A stretch of DNA of 64,000 nucleotides from Alphaproteobacteria bacterium. GTDB taxonomy: Bacteria > Pseudomonadota > Alphaproteobacteria > Micavibrionales > Micavibrionaceae. Both the position numbers and the translations under genes were made by a program. This document shows, piece after piece, positions 8,882 through 18,129 of the stretch. The stretch spans positions 682,001 to 746,000 of the forward strand of contig JAJFGR010000007.1 of the NCBI GenBank assembly GCA_021776025.1. Direction: 5' to 3'. Numbering within the stretch: the stretch's first letter is position 1; each line of letters opens with the position of its first letter. Under the pieces are notes generated by a model. The model was not told the origin of the DNA, ran no database searches, and was given only the letters and a program-made list of their open reading frames with translations.

Positions 8882-10132
8882 CTAAGCGGGCGCGCCAACC
8901 AGCTTATCGCCGTTTATTGCGGTAAGCTCAACCCGGGCAAGCTGTCCGGCCTGCAAATCTTGCTCAACTATCACAGGTACGAAGCTTTCACTGCGGCCAA
9001 AATTTTCTTTTTCCACAATGATATCCACTGTTTTATTCACATGTCGCTTAAGAAGTTTTTGCAGCTGTTTATCACCCAAATCGCGCAATCTTTTCGCCCG
9101 CTCCTTTCGAACGGCCGGATCAACAGGCGGCATTTTTGCAGCCGGGGTGCCTTCACGCTCCGAATACGGAAACACATGCAGGTATGTCAGATCGCATTTT
9201 TCGACAATATCGAGGGTATTTTGGAACATTTCTTCGGTTTCAGTGGGAAAACCGGTGATAATATCGGCTCCAAACTCTATATTTGGGCGTAAATTACGCG
9301 CTTTTGAGCATAAATCGATAATATCTTGTCTCAAATGCCGTCTTTTCATGCGCTTTAGGATTAAATCGTTGCCAGATTGCACCGAAAGGTGCAAATGTGG
9401 CATTAAACGTGGCTCTTCTGCGATTAAACACCAGAGATCTTCGTCAATTTCGACCGGATCCAGCGAGGACAGCCGTAAACGCTTCAATTCCGGCACCAAC
9501 GCCAGCACGCGGCGGATCATCTGGCCAAATGTAGGGCTACCGGGCAAATCCGGGCCGTATGAGGTCACATCCACGCCGGTGAATACTATTTCGTTACAAC
9601 CTTGCCCCACCAGCGTACGGACCTGCTCAGCGATGACTCCAATGGGCACAGAGCGTGAATTTCCGCGGCCATAGGGGATTATGCAGAACGTACAGCGATG
9701 ATCGCAGCCATTTTGCACCTGTAAGAATGCTCTAGAACGGTCTTCAAAGCCTTCAATCAAGTGGCTGGCGGTTTCTTTGACAGACATAATATCATTAACC
9801 AAAACGCGGTCATTGTGACGTACACCCCATGTTTCGGCCTTTAACTTGAGGTCATTACCGATAATCTGGTCGATTTCCGGCATCTGTGCATAAGTCTGTG
9901 GATCAATCTGCGAAGCGCAGCCTGTAACGATGATTTTTGCCGCCGGATTTTCACGCCGCGCCTTGCGAATGGCCTGCCTAGCCTGCCTTTCCGCCTCTTT
10001 CGTCACGGCACAGGTATTGAAGATAATGGCATCTTCGATCCCTGCTTCTTGCGCATGTGTACGCATCACTTCGCTCTCATAGGTATTGAGGCGGCAGCCG
10101 AATGTAACGAGTTGTGGGGTTTTGTTAGACAT
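8882..10132 (-). CDS. mtaB: tRNA t6A37 methylthiotransferase MtaB
   Basis: A radical-SAM enzyme that adds a methylthio group to N6-threonylcarbamoyladenosine-37 of tRNAs. The N-terminal UPF0004 domain has cluster cysteines C13, C41 and C72. The radical-SAM triad is C143-x3-C147-x2-C150 (CDHRCTFC), and a C-terminal TRAM-like region follows. The FGCRLN start and about 416 residues favour MtaB over MiaB. It lies between dapF (9-base gap) and ftsY in one apparent operon. Confidence 0.93.
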   Translation of the reverse strand: MSNKTPQLVTFGCRLNTYESEVMRTHAQEAGIEDAIIFNTCAVTKEAERQARQAIRKARRENPAAKIIVTGCASQIDPQTYAQMPEIDQIIGNDLKLKAETWGVRHNDRVLVNDIMSVKETASHLIEGFEDRSRAFLQVQNGCDHRCTFCIIPYGRGNSRSVPIGVIAEQVRTLVGQGCNEIVFTGVDVTSYGPDLPGSPTFGQMIRRVLALVPELKRLRLSSLDPVEIDEDLWCLIAEEPRLMPHLHLSVQSGNDLILKRMKRRHLRQDIIDLCSKARNLRPNIEFGADIITGFPTETEEMFQNTLDIVEKCDLTYLHVFPYSEREGTPAAKMPPVDPAVRKERAKRLRDLGDKQLQKLLKRHVNKTVDIIVEKENFGRSESFVPVIVEQDLQAGQLARVELTAINGDKLVGAPA

Positions 10133-10141
10133 AGCGCGGTT

Positions 10142-10918
10142 TTATAGGTCTTTTATCTCACCGTCAAACACGTAGGCGATAGGGCCGGTCATGAGGACGT
10201 GGTCATTTTCGGCAAGTTCGATGAAAAGCGCGCCGCCATCGAGCTCAACCTCAACTTTTCGCGCTGTTTTGCCAGCATTCAGCCCCGCTACGGCCACAGC
10301 GCAGGCGCCTGAGCCACAGGCTAGAGTTATTCCTGCGCCCCGTTCCCATGTGCGTTGACGCATTTTGGTGTCATTGATGATTTCAACGAATTCAACATTA
10401 GTACGGCCCGGAAATAACGCATTGTTTTCCACCGCTGACCCGAGAGTTTCCACATCAATGTCCTCAACATTGTCCACAAAAAACACGCAGTGCGGATTGC
10501 CCATATCAACCGTGGTGGGGCTATCAAGCGGATCTTCGGTGAGGTCAAGATTACCCACGCTCACTGGCGCGCCCATATCGACGGTGACCATGCCTTCGTC
10601 TGCACGCATACAGTTTAGAACACCAGCACCTGTTTCAATTGTACAGCTCTGGCTCCCCTGCTCTTTCATGATGATATCCGCCGCGCAGCGCGTGGCATTT
10701 CCGCAAGCATCACTTTCGGAGCCATCTCCATTGTAAAACCGCGCGAAGATATCGGCGACGCTAGACGGCTCCAACACGACAAGCTGATCACAGCCAACAC
10801 CAAGGTGACGGTCGCAAATATAGCGGATTTGAGCATTGGTGAGCATGCCATGCTTGATCTGTTTTTGATCGAGAATGACGAAGTCGTTACCTAAGCCGTG
10901 CATCTTCCTGAATTTCAT
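10142..10918 (-). CDS. dapF: Diaminopimelate epimerase
   Basis: Interconverts LL- and meso-diaminopimelate for lysine and peptidoglycan synthesis. Both catalytic cysteines are visible: Cys72 in SDACGNATRC and Cys201 in LACGSGACA. The start MKFRKMHGLGNDF is canonical. An AAAGGA ribosome binding site precedes ATG 10918. At 258 residues it is slightly shorter than typical but complete. It is the first gene of the minus-strand dapF-mtaB-ftsY cluster. Confidence 0.97.
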   Translation of the reverse strand: MKFRKMHGLGNDFVILDQKQIKHGMLTNAQIRYICDRHLGVGCDQLVVLEPSSVADIFARFYNGDGSESDACGNATRCAADIIMKEQGSQSCTIETGAGVLNCMRADEGMVTVDMGAPVSVGNLDLTEDPLDSPTTVDMGNPHCVFFVDNVEDIDVETLGSAVENNALFPGRTNVEFVEIINDTKMRQRTWERGAGITLACGSGACAVAVAGLNAGKTARKVEVELDGGALFIELAENDHVLMTGPIAYVFDGEIKDL

Positions 10919-10953
10919 CTCATATCCTTTTGGCGCTTTTACGCTTTAATTCC

Positions 10954-10982
10954 TTGACAATATAGCGCTTAAGCCATATTTT
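10954..10982 (+). promoter_or_regulatory. Candidate sigma70 promoter of ffh
   Basis: A perfect TTGACA at 10954-10959 is followed after 17 bases by TATTTT at 10977-10982 (four of six matches). Transcription would begin near 10989, directly before the structured ffh leader. Confidence 0.55.
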
Positions 10983-10993
10983 CCCAACAAATT

Positions 10994-11063
10994 CCACTGA
11001 TATTTCTTTTGAAGTCAGTGCTTAACGGTACACCCCACTCGGCGCGAACGCTCAGTGGGGAGG
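10994..11063 (+). promoter_or_regulatory. Structured ffh leader with alternative hairpins over the ribosome binding site
   Basis: Four segments can pair. Segment A is CCACTGA (10994-11000), B is TCAGTG (11015-11020), C is CCCCACT (11033-11039) and D is TCAGTGGGG (11052-11060). A:B and C:D form two hairpins; alternatively A pairs with D over 7 bases. D overlaps the GGGGAGG Shine-Dalgarno (11057-11063) of ffh, so C:D would mask translation initiation. This is inferred from complementarity alone; no known riboswitch class is recognised. Confidence 0.45.
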
Positions 11064-11075
11064 TTTTGGTTTTAT

Positions 11076-12638
11076 ATGTTTGATAGTTTGAGTGAAAAAT
11101 TAGGCGGCGTATTTAAGAACTTAACGGGCAAAGGCTCGCTGAGTGAAAATGACGTGATGGCAGTTTCTCGCGAGATCCGTGTTGCGCTGCTTGAGGCGGA
11201 TGTCGCTCTGCCGGTCGTTAAAGATTTTATCGCCGGCATTAAAGACAAGGCCGTTGGTGAAAATGTCATCAAGGGTGTGAACCCGGGTCAACAGGTTATC
11301 AAGATTGTTCATGATGCGCTTGTGCAGATGCTGGGCAGCGAAGCTGATGAGCTTAAATTCTCCTCCCCGCCTTCGGCCTATCTTATGGTTGGTTTGCAAG
11401 GTTCGGGTAAAACGACATCCACGGCGAAGATCGCCAAGCGCCTCACCGACAAACACAACAAGAAAGTCCTGATGGCATCGCTTGATGTGTATCGTCCCGC
11501 CGCGCAGGAACAGCTAAAACAGCTTGGTGAACAAACAAAGATAGCCACCCTCGAAATCATTGAAGGCCAGAAGCCTGTCGATATTGCCAAGCGCGCGATG
11601 GATGTCGCTCGTAAGCGAGGGTATGACGTTGTCATGCTTGATACGGCTGGGCGTCTTTCCATCGATGAAACTTTGATGGATGAAGCCGCCGCTATTCAAA
11701 AAGCAACTAACCCGATTGAAACGCTGCTCGTTGCCGATGCAATGACAGGCCAAGATGCGGTGCAGACCGCCAAAGCCTTTGATGAGCGCGTACCGCTTTC
11801 AGGCATCATGCTAACCCGCGTAGACGGTGATGCGCGCGGCGGTGCGGCGATGTCGATGAAGGCCGTGACCGGCAAGCCGATCAAGCTTATAGGTGTTGGC
11901 GAGCAATGGGATGCGCTGGAAACCTTCCACCCTGATCGTATTGCCGGGCGCATTTTGGGCATGGGCGATGTGGTGTCCTTGGTTGAAAAAGCTGTTGAGA
12001 CGGTGGATGCCGACGAAGCCCAAGCAATGGCTGCTAAGTTCAAAAAGGGTAAGTTCGATTTTAATGACTTGCTCAAACAAATGCAGCAGATGAAAAAAAT
12101 GGGCGGCATGGGTGCGATGATGAAGATGATGCCGGGCCTTTCCAGTATGGCGAGCAAGCTCGATGAAGCAGGCATGGATGATGGAATGGTGAAACGTCAG
12201 GAAGCGATTATCTTTTCCATGACCAAGGCCGAGCGCGAAAAGCCCGACCTCCTCAACATGAAACGCAAGCAGCGCATTGCCTCTGGCTCCGGTACATCCG
12301 TGCAAGAGATCAACAAAATCGTCAAGCAGCTCAAACAAATGCAAACGATGATGAAGCAGATGCGCAAAATGGGCCCCGGCAAGATGATGGGCATGATGAA
12401 AGATATGATGGGCGGCAATGCCGATGAGCTGGAGATGATGGCACAGTCTATGGACCCTGATGGATTAGGCGCGGATATGAGTGCGGCTGACTCTATGAAT
12501 ACGGGGGGCGGCCTCGGTCCCAACCCGTTTGCAGGGGGCGGCATGCCTCCCGGTTTACCGGGGCTTGGTGCCCCACAATTAGGTTCCTTGTCATCACATG
12601 GTGGCAAGAAAAAAGATCGCAAGAAAAAGAAGCGATAA
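11076..12638 (+). CDS. ffh: Signal recognition particle protein Ffh
   Basis: The SRP54 GTPase, which binds signal sequences and 4.5S RNA and hands ribosomes to FtsY. The NG domain shows GLQGSGKTT, DVYRPAAQEQ, DTAGRLS and TRVDGDARGG. The Met-rich M domain follows from about residue 320. The C-terminus is extended with a Gly/Met/Pro-rich stretch and a Lys-rich end. I start at ATG 11076 (MFDSLSEKL); the frame is open to a GTG at 11055, but that codon lies in the leader hairpin and would place coding sequence over the Shine-Dalgarno. At 520 residues it is longer than average. Confidence 0.96.
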   Translation: MFDSLSEKLGGVFKNLTGKGSLSENDVMAVSREIRVALLEADVALPVVKDFIAGIKDKAVGENVIKGVNPGQQVIKIVHDALVQMLGSEADELKFSSPPSAYLMVGLQGSGKTTSTAKIAKRLTDKHNKKVLMASLDVYRPAAQEQLKQLGEQTKIATLEIIEGQKPVDIAKRAMDVARKRGYDVVMLDTAGRLSIDETLMDEAAAIQKATNPIETLLVADAMTGQDAVQTAKAFDERVPLSGIMLTRVDGDARGGAAMSMKAVTGKPIKLIGVGEQWDALETFHPDRIAGRILGMGDVVSLVEKAVETVDADEAQAMAAKFKKGKFDFNDLLKQMQQMKKMGGMGAMMKMMPGLSSMASKLDEAGMDDGMVKRQEAIIFSMTKAEREKPDLLNMKRKQRIASGSGTSVQEINKIVKQLKQMQTMMKQMRKMGPGKMMGMMKDMMGGNADELEMMAQSMDPDGLGADMSAADSMNTGGGLGPNPFAGGGMPPGLPGLGAPQLGSLSSHGGKKKDRKKKKR

Positions 12639-12673
12639 ACAATTTGTAGGCAACATTAAAAGGAGAAAATGAA

Positions 12674-13270
12674 ATGGCACTTGCAATGAGACTATCAAGA
12701 GGCGGACGTAAGGCCCGTCCATTTTACCGTATCGTCGTAGCCGACAAGCGCATGCCGCGTGATGGCCGCTACATCGAAAAACTGGGCGTTTATAACCCGC
12801 TTTTAGCTGACAATGATGAAAATCGAGTTCAGTTGGTTGAAGACCGCATTAAATACTGGCTTGAGCAAGGCGCGCAGCCTTCCGAGCGTGTAGCGATCTT
12901 CCTTGGCAAAGCTGGCTTGGCCGAAATGCCTGCGCAGCCTAACCGTCCGAACAAAGCGAAGCCGTCTGAAAAGACTTTGCTTCGCATTGAAGACAAAAAA
13001 GAGAAGCAAGCCAATGCTAAAGAAGCTGCGAAAGCGGCTGCAGAAGAAGCAAAAGCTGCTGCGGAAGCGGCCGCCAATGCACCGGATGAAGAACCTGCTC
13101 CAGAAGCTCCTGCTGAAGACGCTGCTGCTGCTGAAGCTCCTGCTGAGGAAAAAGCTGAAGAATTCGCACCTGAAGCGCCTGCGGAAGCACCGGCTGAAGA
13201 AGCTAAAGCTGAAGCACCTGAGGCTCCTGCAGAGGAAGCCCCTAAAAAAGACGAAAAGCCTGCGGAATAA
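12674..13270 (+). CDS. rpsP: 30S ribosomal protein S16 with long acidic/Ala tail
   Basis: The first roughly 85 residues are canonical S16 ([17 protein letters not shown], then [10 protein letters not shown]). The remainder, to 198 residues, is a low-complexity tail of Lys/Ala turning into Ala/Glu/Pro, more than doubling the usual size. A strong AAAAGGAGA ribosome binding site precedes ATG 12674. It is the first gene of the conserved rpsP-rimM-trmD-rplS order. Alphaproteobacterial S16 proteins often have tails, but this one is long. Confidence 0.96.
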   Translation: MALAMRLSRGGRKARPFYRIVVADKRMPRDGRYIEKLGVYNPLLADNDENRVQLVEDRIKYWLEQGAQPSERVAIFLGKAGLAEMPAQPNRPNKAKPSEKTLLRIEDKKEKQANAKEAAKAAAEEAKAAAEAAANAPDEEPAPEAPAEDAAAAEAPAEEKAEEFAPEAPAEAPAEEAKAEAPEAPAEEAPKKDEKPAE

Positions 13271-13278
13271 GGCTTTTG

Positions 13279-13770
13279 ATGTCAAAGGATCTAGACCAAC
13301 CCTCAAAGCGCATTTGCGTGGGCAAGATTACTTCGCCCCACGGTGTGCGAGGGTTGGTCAAAATCCATCCCTATTGCGAAGATGTTTCGCTGATTGAACA
13401 ATCTGAAGGTTTCAAAATAAAAATTAAAAGCAGCGGTGGCAAGCACCTCCTCGCCGAAGTTGAAGGAGTAGCAGATCGTGACGCTGCCGACGCGATCAAA
13501 AACACAGAGCTGTTTATCAGCAAAGATATGCTTCCAAAAATCGAAGGCCAAGACACGTTCTATTACGAAGACCTTGTCGGCCTAAAAGCCATTGACGAAA
13601 ACGGTAAAGACATCGGAAAAGTCATTGCCGTTGAGAATTATGGTGCGGGGGAATTGCTGGAGGTTCGCCTTCTTTCTGGCCAAGATGTCCTTGTGCCGTT
13701 TACAAATGAGTATATTCCTGATGTGTCCGATGCTGTGACACTCCGCAATTATGAGATGCTTTTAATATGA
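13279..13770 (+). CDS. rimM: 16S rRNA processing protein RimM
   Basis: A maturation factor for the 30S head that binds S19. The N-terminal RimM barrel begins ICVGKITSPHGVRGLVKI, and the C-terminal PRC-like barrel contains EDLVGLKAID and ends with VPFTNEYIPDV. I start at ATG 13279 (163 residues); a TTG one codon upstream is also in frame. It lies 8 bases after rpsP and overlaps trmD by four bases (ATGA), indicating translational coupling. Confidence 0.95.
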   Translation: MSKDLDQPSKRICVGKITSPHGVRGLVKIHPYCEDVSLIEQSEGFKIKIKSSGGKHLLAEVEGVADRDAADAIKNTELFISKDMLPKIEGQDTFYYEDLVGLKAIDENGKDIGKVIAVENYGAGELLEVRLLSGQDVLVPFTNEYIPDVSDAVTLRNYEMLLI

Positions 13771-14453
13771 GCATCCAATTTAACATCCTCACCCTTTTCC
13801 CGGACATGTTTCCGGGGTCTTTGGGGCAATCTCTCAGCGGGAAGGCGTTGGAGCGCAGAGATTGGAGCTATGAAGCCATCAATATCCGTGATTTTGCGCA
13901 AGGCGTTCATAAAAACGTTGATGATACACCCTATGGCGGCGGGGCGGGTATGGTGATGCGCGCCGATCTGATTGAAAAGGCGACGCTGTCCATCGAAAAG
14001 CCAGGGCGGAAAATCTACCTTTCCCCCCGTGGAACACCGCTTACGCAGGCTTTGGTCAAAGAATTGGCGTCTACGCCAGCACTAACCCTGCTCTGCGGGC
14101 GTTATGAAGGGGTGGATCAGCGGGTTTTGGACGCACAAGACTTTGAAGAAGTGTCGATTGGTGATTATGTGCTTTCGGGCGGTGAGCCAGCGGCGCTGAT
14201 CCTTATGGATGCCTGCATTCGCCTTTTACCCGGTGTCATGGGCAATGAAACCACGCCGGATGAGGAAAGCTTCTCCAATGGCCTTCTCGAATACCCACAT
14301 TATACGCGGCCTGACGAATGGGCGGCGGCGGATGGAAACGTCCATAAGGTGCCGGAAATCCTGAAATCCGGCGATCATGCGAAGATCAAAGCCTGGCGCG
14401 AGGAAGAGGCACTGAAAATTACCAAGAAACGCCGCCCGGATTTGCTCAAATAA
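13767..14453 (+). CDS. trmD: tRNA (guanine37-N1)-methyltransferase
   Basis: Makes m1G37 in tRNAs reading CNN/GGG-type codons using a trefoil-knot SPOUT fold. Visible elements are FNILTLFPDMF, the PYGGGAGMVM loop, LCGRYEGVDQRV and the knot stretch EVSIGDYVLSGGEPA. The 228-residue length is standard. It overlaps rimM by four bases. Confidence 0.97.
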   Translation: MSIQFNILTLFPDMFPGSLGQSLSGKALERRDWSYEAINIRDFAQGVHKNVDDTPYGGGAGMVMRADLIEKATLSIEKPGRKIYLSPRGTPLTQALVKELASTPALTLLCGRYEGVDQRVLDAQDFEEVSIGDYVLSGGEPAALILMDACIRLLPGVMGNETTPDEESFSNGLLEYPHYTRPDEWAAADGNVHKVPEILKSGDHAKIKAWREEEALKITKKRRPDLLK

Positions 14454-14514
14454 AGCTTGCAAAACGGGCCTTGCGGCGATATAAACCACACAAATTAAGA
14501 ACTAAGCCGCCTCT

Positions 14515-14528
14515 GGTTATATATAACC
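14515..14528. repeat. Perfect 14-base palindrome upstream of rplS
   Basis: GGTTATATATAACC is fully self-complementary and sits 36 bases before the rplS start, in the 111-base trmD-rplS gap. It could be a protein binding site or a promoter element (TATATA core); nothing else supports one reading. Confidence 0.5.
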
Positions 14529-14564
14529 TTTGATTATCGGGCTTTGATAAAAGGAACTAAAACG

Positions 14565-15179
14565 ATGAATACACTGCAAAAATTCGAGGCAAAAACCCTC
14601 GCAAAATTACAAGAAACAAAATCTATTCCAGCATTTGGGCCCGGTGACACCCTAAAAGTTAACGTGCGCGTTAAAGAAGGTACACGTGAGCGTATCCAAG
14701 CCTATGAAGGCGTGTGTATCTCCCGCTCAGGTGCTGGCATTAATGAAAATTTCTGCGTACGCAAGATCAGCTTCGGCGAAGGCGTTGAGCGTGTATTCCC
14801 ATTGTGGAGTTCACGGATCGACAGCATCGAAGTGGTTCGCAAAGGTGACGTACGCCGCGCGAAGCTTTATTACCTGCGCGATCGCCGCGGTAAAGCAGCC
14901 CGCATCACCGAACGTACATCCGGTCACGATATTGAGAACGAAGTTGATGAAAGTCTTGAGGCGATGACCCAGACACAGAAAAAAGCGCAGAAAAAGGCAA
15001 CAAAAGATGCCAAACGCGCCGAAGTCAACAAAGCGAATGTAGAAGCGAAAGAAGCGAAGAAAGCTGAAAAAGCGGCCGCTAAAGCTGCTGAAAAAGCTGA
15101 AGCTGCTGCGGCGGAAGCCCCTGCTGAAGCCGAGACACCGGCAGAGAATGCAGCGCCCGAGGGAAAAACTGAAGAGTAA
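14565..15179 (+). CDS. rplS: 50S ribosomal protein L19 with Ala/Lys/Glu tail
   Basis: The canonical L19 core covers roughly the first 110 residues ([20 protein letters not shown], then [13 protein letters not shown], then [15 protein letters not shown]). An Ala/Lys/Glu-rich tail takes it to 204 residues. I choose ATG 14565, preceded by AAAGGAA; an in-frame TTG at 14544 overlaps that site. It closes the rpsP-rimM-trmD-rplS cluster and is followed by a terminator. Confidence 0.95.
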   Translation: MNTLQKFEAKTLAKLQETKSIPAFGPGDTLKVNVRVKEGTRERIQAYEGVCISRSGAGINENFCVRKISFGEGVERVFPLWSSRIDSIEVVRKGDVRRAKLYYLRDRRGKAARITERTSGHDIENEVDESLEAMTQTQKKAQKKATKDAKRAEVNKANVEAKEAKKAEKAAAKAAEKAEAAAAEAPAEAETPAENAAPEGKTEE

Positions 15180-15203
15180 AATTTTCTTCGCATTAAGAAT
15201 TAG

Positions 15204-15232
15204 AAAAGCCGCTTCGACGAGTGGCTTTTTTT
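15204..15232 (+). terminator. Rho-independent terminator after rplS
   Basis: AAAAGCC (15204-15210) pairs with GGCTTTT (15223-15229), followed by further Ts to 15232. It ends the ribosomal protein cluster. Confidence 0.8.
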
Positions 15233-15236
15233 GTGG

Positions 15237-15824
15237 TTATTGTGTTAAACCGGCTAGAGGAGCAGTATGCTTGTCCTCACCCAAATCTGCTTGAATATCT
15301 TTCAAACGTGCCCGCATAGCACCCCCAAGATGTTTCAAATCACTAGACTCACCGCGCAGACCATTAATTTGCTCTTTTACAACATCGGGCACGTCGTCAT
15401 TATTCTGTAATTTTTTACTGAGCTCTCTTTCTATGCGCCCGTAATTATCTCGCCCCGTATATTTAACTTCATCCGAGGCCAAGCCAAAACCCACAGCTTT
15501 ATTATACAAATCTGCAGCATGATGCATCACATCATCTCGTAAGCCATTTACGGACGATGCCTCAAGTTTGTATTCTTTTAAGGTCACCATTTTGCTCTCG
15601 TCTCCGTATTTTTCAAAAAAATCTTGGGGCGCATATTCAACAATATGACCAAAATCTCCTGAAAAAGTGTTATCTATATTGCTAAAACCTGGATTTTCTT
15701 CATGCACCTTATACACATCCCCTTCGGTTGAGATGAGTACAGGTTCATATCTAGCATCATCTGTAGAATGGGTCTTTACAAACTGGCTTGTAAGAACTCC
15801 TCTTTCGGACAAATCAACTGTCAT
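15237..15824 (-). CDS. Hypothetical soluble protein
   Basis: A 195-residue hydrophilic protein with no signal peptide, membrane segment or Cys. It begins MTVDLSERGVLTSQFVKTH and has a helical, charged second half (residues about 90-180). GAGGGTG upstream of ATG 15824 is a usable ribosome binding site, supporting a real gene. It is convergent with rplS and divergent from leuC. I do not recognise a family. Confidence 0.6.
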   Translation of the reverse strand: MTVDLSERGVLTSQFVKTHSTDDARYEPVLISTEGDVYKVHEENPGFSNIDNTFSGDFGHIVEYAPQDFFEKYGDESKMVTLKEYKLEASSVNGLRDDVMHHAADLYNKAVGFGLASDEVKYTGRDNYGRIERELSKKLQNNDDVPDVVKEQINGLRGESSDLKHLGGAMRARLKDIQADLGEDKHTAPLAGLTQ

Positions 15825-15875
15825 AATTACACCCTCGTTTTCTAATTACCGTTTTTTGACGGGCTATCTTGTGTT

Positions 15876-15896
15876 TTTAAGCGTTGTTTGCTTAAA
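15876..15896. repeat. Inverted repeat in the leuC upstream gap
   Basis: TTTAAGC (15876-15882) and GCTTAAA (15890-15896) form a 7-base stem with a 7-base loop. It lies between two divergent genes and has no T-run, so an operator or leader structure is more likely than a terminator. Confidence 0.35.
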
Positions 15897-15953
15897 TGCG
15901 CAGCCCTGTTCACAGTAGATTCTAGGGGCAAAGCCTTAAAATAGAGTTAAAAA

Positions 15954-17369
15954 ATGAAGCCACGCACGCTATTTGAGAAAATCTGGGATGATCACGTTGT
16001 TCACAGCGGCGACTCTACGAAAAATGGGGGAACCTGCCTGATCTATATTGATCGCCATCTCATCCACGAAGTGACCTCTCCGCAAGCGTTTGAGGGGCTG
16101 CGCATGGCTGGCCGCACGGTGCACCGCCCGGAAAACACACTCGCCGTAATGGACCATAACGTGCCGACAACCGATCGCTCCGTGCCTATCGAAGAGGAAA
16201 TGAGCCGCATTCAGGTCGATACGCTGCGCACCAATTGCGAAGAATTCGGCGTGACGTTGTTTGACCTGACCGATACGCGCCAAGGGATTGTGCATATTAT
16301 TGGCCCAGAGCAAGGCTTTACCCAGCCCGGCATGACGATTGTTTGCGGTGACAGCCATACCTCCACGCACGGTGCGTTTGGCGCTTTGGCGTTTGGGATT
16401 GGCACATCCGAAGTGGAACATGTGCTGGCCACGCAAACGCTGATCCAGAAACCGGCCAAGACTATGCTTATATCCGTCAACGGAGAACTCGGCCCCGGCG
16501 TTACGGCGAAAGATATGATTTTGGCGATTATTGGCGAGATCGGCACGGCGGGCGGTACGGGTTACGTGATTGAATATGCTGGCGCGGCGGTGCGGAACCT
16601 TTCGATGGAAGGACGCATGACGATCTGCAATATGTCGATTGAGGGCGGCGCGCGCGCCGGGCTTGTCGCGCCGGATGAAACCACATTTGAATATATAAAG
16701 GGCCGCCCGATGGCGCCAAAAGGTGAAGAGCTTGAAAAAGCTATCGCCTATTGGAAGACCCTGCCATCGGATGAAGGTGCGACCTACGACAAGGAAATTG
16801 TGCTGGAAGCCGCAGACATTATCCCCACCGTCACATGGGGCACCACGCCCGAAGATGTGGTTGGCATTACCGGCGCCGTGCCTTCTCCGGATGATTTTGA
16901 TGATGCAAATAAAAAAGCCTCAGCCAAGCGTATGCTTGAGTATATGGGCCTAGAACCCGGCACGAAAATGACCGACATCACGCTGGATAAAATTTTTATT
17001 GGCTCCTGCACCAATGCACGCATTGAGGATTTACGCGAAGTTGCCAAGGTGGTTGAAGGCAAAAAGGTTTCCGATACGATTAAAGAAGCGATGGTGGTGC
17101 CCGGCTCTGGTCTCGTGAAGGCAATGGCCGAGGAAGAAGGGATTGCTGATATTTTGATTGAGGCCGGTTTTGACTGGCGCGAACCGGGCTGTTCGATGTG
17201 CCTTGGCATGAACCCGGATCAGCTGGAGCCGGGAGAGCGCTGCGCATCAACCTCAAACCGTAATTTCGAAGGGCGTCAGGGCCGCGGCGGGCGCACACAT
17301 CTTGTTTCCCCTGCTATGGCGGCGGCGGCGGCCATTACAGGCAAACTTACTGATATTCGGGATTTATAG
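15954..17369 (+). CDS. leuC: 3-isopropylmalate dehydratase large subunit
   Basis: An aconitase-family [4Fe-4S] enzyme isomerising 2- to 3-isopropylmalate in leucine synthesis, working with LeuD. The start [12 protein letters not shown], the substrate motifs [11 protein letters not shown] and [16 protein letters not shown], and the cluster cysteines in IGSCTNAR and GCSMCLGMN are present. At 471 residues it is full length. It is separated from leuD by 1.9 kb containing two minus-strand genes and an HD-domain gene. Confidence 0.97.
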   Translation: MKPRTLFEKIWDDHVVHSGDSTKNGGTCLIYIDRHLIHEVTSPQAFEGLRMAGRTVHRPENTLAVMDHNVPTTDRSVPIEEEMSRIQVDTLRTNCEEFGVTLFDLTDTRQGIVHIIGPEQGFTQPGMTIVCGDSHTSTHGAFGALAFGIGTSEVEHVLATQTLIQKPAKTMLISVNGELGPGVTAKDMILAIIGEIGTAGGTGYVIEYAGAAVRNLSMEGRMTICNMSIEGGARAGLVAPDETTFEYIKGRPMAPKGEELEKAIAYWKTLPSDEGATYDKEIVLEAADIIPTVTWGTTPEDVVGITGAVPSPDDFDDANKKASAKRMLEYMGLEPGTKMTDITLDKIFIGSCTNARIEDLREVAKVVEGKKVSDTIKEAMVVPGSGLVKAMAEEEGIADILIEAGFDWREPGCSMCLGMNPDQLEPGERCASTSNRNFEGRQGRGGRTHLVSPAMAAAAAITGKLTDIRDL

Positions 17370-18014
17370 ACCGAGCTTGTCCAGAGGGACGGTATAGCGG
17401 ACAGAGATTTTACTCTCCTCGCCTATGGATGTTTTGTATTTAAGACCTTCAACAGAGCCGATAAACGGCAGAGCGCTGCCTTCAATTTTGAGCTTCATTT
17501 TCTTGCCAGCATAGGCTTTAAACTTTAAGCCTTCAACATCGCCCATAAACGGCACTGCGCTGGTTTGATACATCACGCCCGTATTGCCCCGGTCAAAACG
17601 AAGGCCATCAACATAGAGGTCAGTTTCACCATCCACGAAGTTCCATGTTGATTTTAAGCTTTTGCTATAGGGCACCTTCTCCAGAAGATTATCGATATAC
17701 CCCTCATCCTTCGATGTCTTTTTTTCCTGTTTAAATGCGACCCTTGCCCCTTGAACGTCTGCGGGATTACCCGAAGCCGGGCTGATTTCGTTTAGTTCAG
17801 ATGGTGCAACAGGTTCACGGAAATCACCGCTATTTTCACGCCAGCTATACTCATTTTGATATGCGGATAAAGAGTAGCCTTGCAGTGAAGCTGCCTGAGA
17901 ATTTTGAGAGTCATCGGCATGGGCGCTGGCGGATATAACAGCGAAGATAGAAAGAAAGAGTATTTTTAAAATATCGTTTTTTATATTTAATTTATAATTT
18001 TTTATATCATGCAT
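17364..18014 (-). CDS. Exported hypothetical protein with internal repeat
   Basis: A 216-residue protein with a signal peptide ([19 protein letters not shown], then DD). The mature C-terminal half repeats a motif: [19 protein letters not shown] and [19 protein letters not shown], each followed by a basic beta-like strand. A third related copy may be [16 protein letters not shown]. This suggests a small beta-rich periplasmic or outer-membrane protein. Its end overlaps leuC by 6 bases (convergent). Family not recognised. Confidence 0.65.
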   Translation of the reverse strand: MHDIKNYKLNIKNDILKILFLSIFAVISASAHADDSQNSQAASLQGYSLSAYQNEYSWRENSGDFREPVAPSELNEISPASGNPADVQGARVAFKQEKKTSKDEGYIDNLLEKVPYSKSLKSTWNFVDGETDLYVDGLRFDRGNTGVMYQTSAVPFMGDVEGLKFKAYAGKKMKLKIEGSALPFIGSVEGLKYKTSIGEESKISVRYTVPLDKLGL

Positions 18015-18129
18015 ACTTCCATGTTAGCAGAAAACAGCAGGCTTGGCGAATCCTTGACCTTCTGTATCCCAATAATACCAACAGTTACAGGGGAGCACCA
18101 CCTCCCCCGCAATCAATATATGTTTAAAA

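Noticed and set aside
10919-11075. A 4.5S SRP RNA gene next to ffh
   Set aside because: The hairpins upstream of ffh lack the conserved SRP domain IV (GGAA tetraloop with the asymmetric internal loop), and the paired segments run into the ffh Shine-Dalgarno.
12803-13306. Arg/Phe/Ser-rich open frame antisense to rpsP
   Set aside because: It is the mirror of the low-complexity Ala/Glu/Lys tail codons of S16; it has no ribosome binding site and composition typical of a shadow frame.
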